From Asaia bogorensis (lineage in GTDB: Bacteria; Pseudomonadota; Alphaproteobacteria; Acetobacterales; Acetobacteraceae): 33,680 nt of DNA. The notes under the pieces are model-generated. The model had not been told where the DNA came from. It did not search any database and worked only from the letters and a program-made list of their open reading frames with translations. Of the stretch, positions 27,790 through 33,680 are shown piece by piece. Positions within the stretch are counted from its first letter, which is position 1. Every line of letters begins with the position of its first letter. The stretch is taken from positions 1 through 33,680 of the forward strand of contig NZ_UEGO01000029.1 in the NCBI RefSeq assembly GCF_900465345.1. The letters run 5' to 3'. The position numbers and the translations under genes were made by a program.

Positions 27790-29144
27790 TTTTCCTTCGG
27801 TTCCAGCTTTTCAAACCGAAATTTGCATAGGTCATTGCCTGCGTGGTTTGCGTGCCATAGGCGTATCCAGCTGATTCCATCTCGTTCATGAGGTGCGCCT
27901 TTCCTTTGCGATCTGAGGCAGAGAGGAGCATGCCCCGTAGGGTATCTTCGCTCGCGAGTTAGGCCGCTCAGGAAATCAAGGGCGCTGGTCGTATCGCGTA
28001 GGCTGAGACCTGCTCCGGGTGGAGAGGGCGCAGATTGTGCGAATTGGCGTGATCCTCTCGTCCGGGTTTGATCGGGGGAGCCAAACGCTCACGTCCGTAA
28101 AGCTCTGTGTTTGGTGTCGAAAACGCCTCGAAGCTTTTATCGTCTGGCGACACGATCCTGGAATGGCCCCCACTGAAAGGGTTAGGGGGCAGACGATGCA
28201 GTTGCGTGGGCCTTTTCCCGCTTAGCCGAAATCCCGCACCGCGTTCGGCAGGGTGCTGTCAAATGTCATCCAAGCTTGGATTTTGGTTCTGCGACACGGC
28301 GCTAGGCCGCCCCTTGCGTTCACTCTTCTCATTCGTATGGTCCCGCGCCGAGTGATCGGTCCGGTATCACCGATGGTGCTGCGCTTCTCAAAGGTGAAAT
28401 AATGTCCCGACCGGGTGGGGTGACGATAGCTGAGGCTCTTGCTGTAGCGGTGACGCATATCACGCAGAATGCAGGAAAGGCGCTGATCAGCCATCGTGGC
28501 ACCCGTGGATTTGGCTTCACGGGGCGAAGCTATGAACAGCGTCAGACATCGCCGGTTGCCGCATTTGACCTCCTGTCCGGGCAGCGCTCTATGTTTGTCT
28601 TGGTACTCGCGCTGAAACAGCGCTCGGCAAACGATGTACCCAAAGCGCTTTCTGTAGCGATGAATTGCTTGAGCGGGCGTGGGGACCTTTGTCGAAGGAC
28701 CAATCGCCATTGCTTCCCGAGGGGCGGCGCACAAAACGACCTGGGTCGGTTACGTGGAAAGGGGGGGGGGTATTGATATCGCGCGACGAGGGCGGCTTCG
28801 GCGTTATTTGTGTGAGGTTATGCCCACATGAGCGTGGTCAACGAAATAATGATCGCATAATGAAAGCAATATATGGGTAAACTGCATCGAAACTACCAAA
28901 TACAGAATCGTAAATATAAATCACCATTTCCTACGCTTATGGAACCACTCGGCTCAATATAATGGCGTCGCTCCGGACGGTCTGCATTGTATCGTAATGA
29001 TACCCCATGTAACTCTCATAAAACGATTTTAATATTTCGTATCGTCATCAAATTTTCATCCCGCGACCGCAATGCGTTGTGATAGGAACATTAACGTAAC
29101 GATCTATGTTTGTTAATAATCCAGCATGTGTTTCGGGAAGTATG
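27790..29144. other. 1.35-kb gap without a convincing gene between tRNA-Gln and the TonB receptor
   Basis: No frame here looks like an intact recognised protein. Open frames exist on the minus strand (28222-28734, 170 codons) and plus strand (28402-28776, 124 codons); they overlap each other and lack a plausible start with ribosome-binding site or a recognisable motif. Right after the tRNA, the minus strand reads about 45 residues of protein-like sequence (LASEDTLRGMLLSASDRKGK and onward, 27790-27945) before running into the tRNA, possibly the tail of a decayed gene. A run of about 10 G lies at 28760-28769. From about 28850 the sequence becomes AT-rich and probably serves as the receptor's upstream region. 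Confidence 0.6.
28989..29003. promoter_or_regulatory. short inverted repeat upstream of the TonB receptor, possible regulator site
   Basis: GTATC-GTAAT-GATAC is a 5-bp inverted repeat in the AT-rich region about 140 bases before the receptor start. It includes AATGATA, which partly resembles a Fur-type half site. Assignment to Fur is speculative; the AT-rich surroundings could also hold the promoter. Confidence 0.25.
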
Positions 29145-31562
29145 ATGCGCTTTAACGCCCGCTATTTTTTATGTGCGACATCCGTCCTCGCGTTGAGTGT
29201 CTCTGCCGCTCAGGCCGAGCAAGGCCAGACCGGTCGCAAGACGGCCTCGTCCAAAACTGCGCAGAGCACGGATTCAGGACCCTCCATGATGGGGTCGACG
29301 TCTCCTGCCGATGCGGCACGCAGTGAAACGGTCCAGGTACGGGCAAGCCGTCACACGTCTGCGGGCGGTGGCCTTATGGTACATGAGGACGCTGCGAAGT
29401 CACGCTCGACCGTTACGCAGGAGTTCATTGCCAAACAGACTCCCGGTCTCAACCCGATGCAGCTCATCGCCTCGCTGCCCGGCGTTAATACCACCTCGGT
29501 CGATCCTCTTGGCCTGAACGGCGGTAACCTGACGTTGCGTGGTCTGAATGCCAGCCAGATTGGGTTCACGCTTGAAGGTTTCCCCATCAACGATATCGGC
29601 AACTATGCTGTCTATCCTCAGGAAATCGTTGATTCAGAGAATTTGCGCACCATTAATGTGGAGCAGGGTTCGGCAGATCTCGACAGCCCCCACATCAGCG
29701 CGTCGGGCGGCGCCGTGAACATGTATCTGCTGGACCCGACTGAAAAATTCAGCGGCCATCTCGACGGTACTTATGGCAGCTATAATGCCCGCCGCATCTT
29801 CGGGCGCGTGGATACTGGGCGCATCGGCAATACGCATCTCAAGGGCTATATCTCATTTTCGGCTGCTCATGAGGATTCATGGCGTGGTCCCGGTGCACAG
29901 AAGAAGCTGCACGGCGAGACCAAATGGGTGAATGAATGGGGGCAGGGCAATCGTATCGCGCTAGCTATCGTCGGCAATCAAAGCGACAGCACGCTTTTCC
30001 CGTCTATGAGTCTCGCGAACTGGCAGAAATACGGTACATCCTACACGTATGATTCCAAGTGGAATCCGAAAAGTCCGAGCGCTAACTACTACAAGCTGCA
30101 TCAGAACCCGTTCACGAACATCTATGCCAGCGCACCGTCCACATTTACCCTGACGGACAACCTGACGCTGACCGAAACACCGTATTTCTGGTATGGTAAC
30201 GGCAATGGCGGCGGTGCCTATAATGAGAGCCTGACGAGCCAGCAGTATGGTTCGCAGTCCCTGAGCGGCTCGATCGGTCCATACAACCCATCGAACACGA
30301 AGAGCCTGCTCCTTTATAACCCGTCCAACACACAAACTTATCGCCCGGGTGCCGTAACAAAGCTGGCTCTGCATACCGGAGCCAACCGTCTGATGATTGG
30401 CTACTGGTTCGAGTATTCGAAGCAGATCCAGACGGCGCCTTACAGCCTCGTCGATCCTGCGACGGGTGCGCCGCTGGATGAATATGGTGGCGGCCCGAAC
30501 CTTGTGCTTTCCAACGGTACGACCGCTCAATATCGTGACACGCTGACGCAGACGCGTATTCACACGCTTTTCATTGATGACTCACTCTCATTGCTGAACA
30601 ACCGCCTGACCATCGAGGGCGGCCTGAAATATGCAATGATCACCCGCCAGGGGCAGAACTATCTGCCTGACACCTCCACGGGGCCCTACATCAATGGAAG
30701 CTGGAATGAGCCTCTGCCAGCCGCGTCCATTCGCTACAAGCTGAATGACCAGTTCCAGCTTTTTGCTTCCGGGACGACCAATTTTCGCATCCCGATGAAC
30801 ACATCGCTCTATGACGCTGGCACCTATACCAAGGGCGTGGGCTACAGCACGAAGGCGAACCCGAACCAGAAGCCGGAGATCTCGATTTCGGAAGAAGCCG
30901 GCGTGCGCTACCAGGGAAGCCTGTTCAACAGCACACTGACCTACTTCCATTATAACTTTACCAACCGTCTCTATACTCAGACAGTTGTCCTGCCGAACGG
31001 GTCCTACTATTCACAGAGCATCAATGGCGGTGGATCGCACGCCGATGGCGTTGATTTCGAAATCGGTACGCGCCCGATCCTTTATCATCTGCGACCCTAT
31101 GTCTCGGCCGAGTACATCAACGCCCGGACGGACAGCAATGTCGCGGCTGGCAGCAGCGGTGACTACGTGTTCAGCAAAGGCAAGTTTGCACCCCAGACGC
31201 CCAAGCAGCAGGTGGCTTTCAACCTCGACTATGACGATGGACATCTGTTCAGCGGTTTCAACCTCAAATATGTCGGCAAGCAGTATTCAACATTCAACAA
31301 TGACACGTCGATCCCAAGCTACGTGACGATGAACGTGCATGCCGGATACCGCTTCCACAATTTCGGCTTCATGAAGAACCCGGTCCTTCAGCTCAACCTG
31401 CAGAACATCACGAACAACCACTATCTTGGCTTCGTGAATGGCACTGCCGCGAACGGCAAGGCAACGACCGGGGTGTATGGACATAAATTGTCTGCCGGAA
31501 GCACGACTTACTACGTCGCGTCGCCTTTCTTCGTGGGCGGCACGGCAAGCGTCGATTTCTGA
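29145..31562 (+). CDS. TonB-dependent outer membrane receptor
   Basis: About 805 residues. A signal peptide (MRFNARYFLCATSVLALSVS, cut after AQA) is followed by a Ser/Thr-rich linker, a probable TonB box (SETVQVRAS) and a plug domain with NPMQLIASLPGVN, LTLRGLNASQIGFTLEG and VEQGSADLDSPHISASGGAV. The rest is a 22-strand-type barrel rich in aromatic residues and Asn/Ser/Thr loops, ending in VDF. The substrate (siderophore, sugar, cofactor) cannot be told; no ABC transporter, sigma/anti-sigma pair or N-terminal signalling domain accompanies it. I chose the ATG at 29145, with GGGA six bases upstream; ATGs at 29142 and 29106 are in frame, the latter without a ribosome-binding site. Confidence 0.92.
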   Translation: MRFNARYFLCATSVLALSVSAAQAEQGQTGRKTASSKTAQSTDSGPSMMGSTSPADAARSETVQVRASRHTSAGGGLMVHEDAAKSRSTVTQEFIAKQTPGLNPMQLIASLPGVNTTSVDPLGLNGGNLTLRGLNASQIGFTLEGFPINDIGNYAVYPQEIVDSENLRTINVEQGSADLDSPHISASGGAVNMYLLDPTEKFSGHLDGTYGSYNARRIFGRVDTGRIGNTHLKGYISFSAAHEDSWRGPGAQKKLHGETKWVNEWGQGNRIALAIVGNQSDSTLFPSMSLANWQKYGTSYTYDSKWNPKSPSANYYKLHQNPFTNIYASAPSTFTLTDNLTLTETPYFWYGNGNGGGAYNESLTSQQYGSQSLSGSIGPYNPSNTKSLLLYNPSNTQTYRPGAVTKLALHTGANRLMIGYWFEYSKQIQTAPYSLVDPATGAPLDEYGGGPNLVLSNGTTAQYRDTLTQTRIHTLFIDDSLSLLNNRLTIEGGLKYAMITRQGQNYLPDTSTGPYINGSWNEPLPAASIRYKLNDQFQLFASGTTNFRIPMNTSLYDAGTYTKGVGYSTKANPNQKPEISISEEAGVRYQGSLFNSTLTYFHYNFTNRLYTQTVVLPNGSYYSQSINGGGSHADGVDFEIGTRPILYHLRPYVSAEYINARTDSNVAAGSSGDYVFSKGKFAPQTPKQQVAFNLDYDDGHLFSGFNLKYVGKQYSTFNNDTSIPSYVTMNVHAGYRFHNFGFMKNPVLQLNLQNITNNHYLGFVNGTAANGKATTGVYGHKLSAGSTTYYVASPFFVGGTASVDF

Positions 31563-31640
31563 CCATCGCAATCTCATTCGAAGGTATGAGGGGTACAGTC
31601 CCGGCAACTACACGGGATACAATTGTCGAGGGATATGCGT

Positions 31641-31664
31641 GGGGGAGATTCAGATTTCTCCCCC
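31641..31664 (+). terminator. hairpin downstream of the TonB receptor
   Basis: GGGGGAGA (31641-31648) and TCTCCCCC (31657-31664) form a perfect 8-bp stem with an 8-base loop, about 80 bases after the receptor stop. Only TGTT follows, so termination strength is uncertain. Confidence 0.5.
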
Positions 31665-31723
31665 TGTTACCGGGTTTCGCGTGTGTAGTATGTGCCTCTG
31701 TTCGCCGGTTGAAGCCTAGTCGT

Positions 31724-31762
31724 GGGCCGGTGATTGTCTGTTGATCAGAACAGATTTGGCCC
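31724..31762. other. nested inverted repeat between converging genes
   Basis: An outer stem GGGCC (31724-31728)/GGCCC (31758-31762) encloses an inner stem TCTGTT (31737-31742)/AACAGA (31749-31754) with a 6-base loop. It lies between the receptor gene and the oppositely oriented orphan gene, about 70 bases past the end of the orphan gene. It may be part of a bidirectional terminator region. Confidence 0.35.
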
Positions 31763-31833
31763 ATTCCACTCCATAGACGTTCCCGGACAGCGGTTTTCTT
31801 ATAGTTATAAAATCATCTGATTTGTGGATGGTT

Positions 31834-32673
31834 TCATTCCCCAAAGGTGCCTTCCACCGTCAGGCTGAAATTTATCTTTCTCTTATAATCAGCGCCTGCG
31901 TTCAAACCCAACATCTTGAAATCGGCACTAATCTTGGAGGAGATTTGAAGATCTCGCTCGAGATTTACCCTGAGCCGGAATCTTTCTCTTCCGTGTTCCA
32001 GCCGACTTTCGACCAGGGCTTGCCACGATGGCTCTCTCTCAAGCCATACTAGGTTTGCGGGGAGTTGGGGGTCCCGACCACGAGAGGTTCCACTGCGCTC
32101 ATAGCGCTTGGCGCGGGCATTCCTGAGTTCTGCTGCGGCCTTGAGCCGTGCAGTTCGCTGGAACCCTATTCCTATCTCGGCCGCAGATTGCTCATCGCTA
32201 TTAAATATGATCTCATATGACCGAGCGCCTAGACCGTTCAAAATTCGCTCGAGCTCACTAAGCTTGTGATCGATCATATCGTCATTATATGTTTCGACCG
32301 AATAATATGTGTCCTCTTGGAGGGGATTGGCAGCGTATGCTCTTCCAACCTCGGCGCAGCCCCCTAGGAACTTGAAACGATTGGCTTCGCGCAAGGGAAC
32401 AGCCTGAATCAGCCCACTTCGGTTGAATTCGTCGGGATCACGGTGGGCGCGATTCTGAATCCAGTCTACAGATAGTTTTATACCGACGGTCGCAGCAGCC
32501 CTTAACGCAAGGTTGCCGGGAATAAATAGAGGCAAGGCTTCCGAGATCAGTCCAGTATAAGGAGAAAAGGAAGACTGTTTCATCTTCCTGTCGAAATCTC
32601 GATCATCAAGAACCGCAATGTAGCGTCGTTGGGCAAATGGAAGATCAACAACTGTTTTTAAGTTTTCGTCCAT
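31834..32673 (-). CDS. unrecognised 279-residue protein
   Basis: I do not recognise the family. The frame is convincing: ATG at 32673 with AGGA about 7 bases upstream, an uninterrupted length of 279 residues and protein-like composition. Visible structure: a charged N-terminus with YIAVLDDRDFD, a hydrophobic stretch (ALPLFIPGNLALRAAATVGI, about residues 46-65) too polar at its edges to be a sure transmembrane helix, an acidic helix-like part (DDMIDHKLSELERILNGLG), an Ala/Arg-rich probable helix (TARLKAAAELRNARAKRYE), WLEREPSWQALVESRLEHG, and a C-terminal beta-strand-like alternating pattern (KINFSLTVEGTF). No signal peptide. G+C is visibly lower than in the core genes, with more ATA and TTA-type codons, suggesting acquisition. 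No partner gene is adjacent. Confidence 0.75.
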   Translation of the reverse strand: MDENLKTVVDLPFAQRRYIAVLDDRDFDRKMKQSSFSPYTGLISEALPLFIPGNLALRAAATVGIKLSVDWIQNRAHRDPDEFNRSGLIQAVPLREANRFKFLGGCAEVGRAYAANPLQEDTYYSVETYNDDMIDHKLSELERILNGLGARSYEIIFNSDEQSAAEIGIGFQRTARLKAAAELRNARAKRYERSGTSRGRDPQLPANLVWLEREPSWQALVESRLEHGRERFRLRVNLERDLQISSKISADFKMLGLNAGADYKRKINFSLTVEGTFGE

Positions 32674-33440
32674 TGGGTGTCCTGCAATAATGTCATGATC
32701 GTAAACTCAAGGTCTAGCGCGGGACGCGGCGGGCGCAAAGATTATCAATCAGACGGCGATGTCTGTATGCTCATTTGGGGCGCACAAGGAACGGTCTATG
32801 TCGTCTTGTCGAAATGACCGGCTGCGGGCCTTTGTCTCACAAATTATGCGAAATCGGGTTGAGGCATATCCTCGGCCATAGGCGACATAAAGCGGCGCAG
32901 TTGGTGATGCGTCAAGTAATGTGATGGTAGACGTCAGTTCCCGCGCCCGCATCCAGGCCGAGGAGTTCGACAGGGGATTTTGAGCCTTTGGGCTGCCATG
33001 CTGACCTTGCCACTGCCGTACCGGTACGAGCTGTTACGCGTTTGGCAATGGTTGCGTCTATTTTGCGATGCCTTTTTTGGCGGATTCTGCCACCTCATGA
33101 CGTATCTGGAAAATGGAAAATAGAACTGCGGTCCATCAGGGGGGGGGCTGAACTTCGATGAGAGCGATCGTTATTTCTCGCCGTTCTGGTGACGTTTGAA
33201 GGTCATTGTGATCATCGGGCGCAGGTCTGCAGATACTCCTCCTCCCGGGTCGCGTCACCTCGGGGGCATGGTTCCAGACCTGTCACACATCGTGATTAGT
33301 CGCAGGCTACACCATGCTCATGATGAAGAGCTTTCCAGTCCAACCCACATTTAAGCCCCGATGAGTCCTCGAGCCAAGCCTGACGCGGATGAGATATACC
33401 GACGACAGGCGGCTCGATTTTCCCACACCTCTGTCATTTT
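32674..33440. other. gene-poor interval between the orphan gene and the presumed rrn promoter
   Basis: About 770 bases. Open frames are short (for example 32749-32952 on the minus strand, 67 codons; 32998-33123 on the plus strand, 41 codons, rich in Trp/Phe/Leu) and lack ribosome-binding sites or known motifs. The bases next to 32673 must hold the promoter of the orphan gene. I see no tRNA, insertion-sequence end or repeat array. Confidence 0.5.
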
Positions 33441-33454
33441 TTTGAAATTATGTG

Positions 33455-33483
33455 TTGACGGTGATGGGTGTGGGGTCTAAAAG
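33455..33483 (+). promoter_or_regulatory. candidate rRNA operon promoter
   Basis: TTGACG at 33455-33460 followed 16-17 bases later by CTAAAAG (33477-33483) in an AT-rich block just upstream of a G+C-rich discriminator. Position relative to the boxA-like leader downstream fits an rrn promoter. The -10 match is weak. Confidence 0.4.
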
Positions 33484-33680
33484 CCCGTTCACCGCAGCGG
33501 AACACGCCGCGGTGACTGCCTGGAAGACTGAGTAAGATCAGTGGGTTAGGTAGGGTTCTTTGAAAATTGAATAGGTTATGGAAGGGATATGTTGGCGGCG
33601 CTTTGGTGTTGTCTGAACCAGTGGTTCTGATGATGAGAGTGCTGACTGATTTATTCTTTTTCGAAAGAACTACAGACGTC
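33484..33680 (+). other. probable leader of a ribosomal RNA operon (16S gene just beyond the window)
   Basis: GGTTCTTTGAAAATTGAATA at 33554 onward matches the boxA-type antitermination element found in alphaproteobacterial rrn leaders (TGCTCTTT-A-like core then a short AT-rich stretch). The remainder to the window edge has no open frame and the style of a 16S leader. The conserved 16S start (AGAGTTTGATC) is not reached, so this remains an inference. Confidence 0.55.

Noticed and set aside
27701-27931. 76-codon minus-strand frame ending in GGPGFEPGLTGSEPVVLPLNYPP-like sequence
   Set aside because: The C-terminal part is simply the antisense translation of the tRNA-Gln gene, a well-known artefact; only the upstream 45 residues might be a gene remnant.
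27716-29144. Phage or integrative element inserted at tRNA-Gln
   Set aside because: No integrase gene and no repeated copy of the tRNA 3' end were found in the window, so integration is only a possibility.
32998-33123. 41-codon plus-strand frame rich in Trp, Phe and Leu
   Set aside because: No ribosome-binding site and no recognised family; length is within chance expectation.
33357-33400. CCGATGAGTCC-like sequence reminiscent of a hammerhead ribozyme core
   Set aside because: The invariant CTGATGA and the matching GAAA with flanking stems are not present.
1-33680. CRISPR array or complete insertion sequence
   Set aside because: No regularly spaced repeats, transposase gene or paired terminal inverted repeats were seen on reading both strands.

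Overview
The window looks like a chromosomal segment of an alphaproteobacterium, most likely an acetic acid bacterium (Acetobacteraceae). The reasons are the moderately high G+C of the core genes, their protein sequence style, a class III alcohol dehydrogenase/S-formylglutathione hydrolase pair, a CarD regulator and a Mak-like fructokinase. The family assignment rests on recognition, not on a search, and the genus is not determined.

Layout. 1-6.3 kb (+): tamA (its 5' end lies outside the window) and tamB, overlapping by one base; together they form the TAM outer-membrane assembly system. 6.5-9.8 kb (-): a compact four-gene cluster encoding a GTG-started short-chain dehydrogenase, a receiver-only response regulator, a TPR/glycosyltransferase-9-like protein and a small P-loop kinase. 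9.85-11.4 kb (-): a CarD-family regulator with its own intrinsic terminator, then a bestrophin-family channel. 11.5-14.3 kb (+): an overlapping operon for glutathione-dependent formaldehyde oxidation, followed by a lipoprotein-type RNase T2 and a terminator hairpin shared with the converging genes. 14.4-15.9 kb (-): trpS and a YjbQ-family gene. 15.96-16.5 kb (+): thymidine kinase.

16.6-24.5 kb (-) is a housekeeping stretch: argG with an FKBP lipoprotein and a cytochrome c lipoprotein; rlmN; then xseB-ispA-dxs-tlyA, tightly packed with overlaps or a 4-base gap, which supplies isoprenoid precursors and an rRNA methyltransferase; tusA-like lies just upstream of xseB. 24.6-25.6 kb (+): a Mak-type ROK fructokinase. 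25.6-27.5 kb (-): a Ppx/GppA phosphatase overlapping rlmE. 27.7 kb (+): tRNA-Gln(CTG).

From 27.8 kb the character changes. There are about 1.35 kb with no convincing gene, then a large TonB-dependent receptor behind an AT-rich upstream region. An unrecognised 279-residue protein of lower-G+C composition follows on the opposite strand. The last kilobase has no convincing gene, and its final 230 bases look like the promoter and boxA leader of a ribosomal RNA operon whose 16S gene would start just past the window edge. The 27.8-33.4 kb interval between the tRNA and the presumed rrn operon is the accessory part. I did not find a complete new multi-gene system. The best leads are the orphan gene at 31834-32673, the receiver/TPR-glycosyltransferase/kinase/dehydrogenase cluster, and the RNase T2 lipoprotein tied to formaldehyde detoxification.
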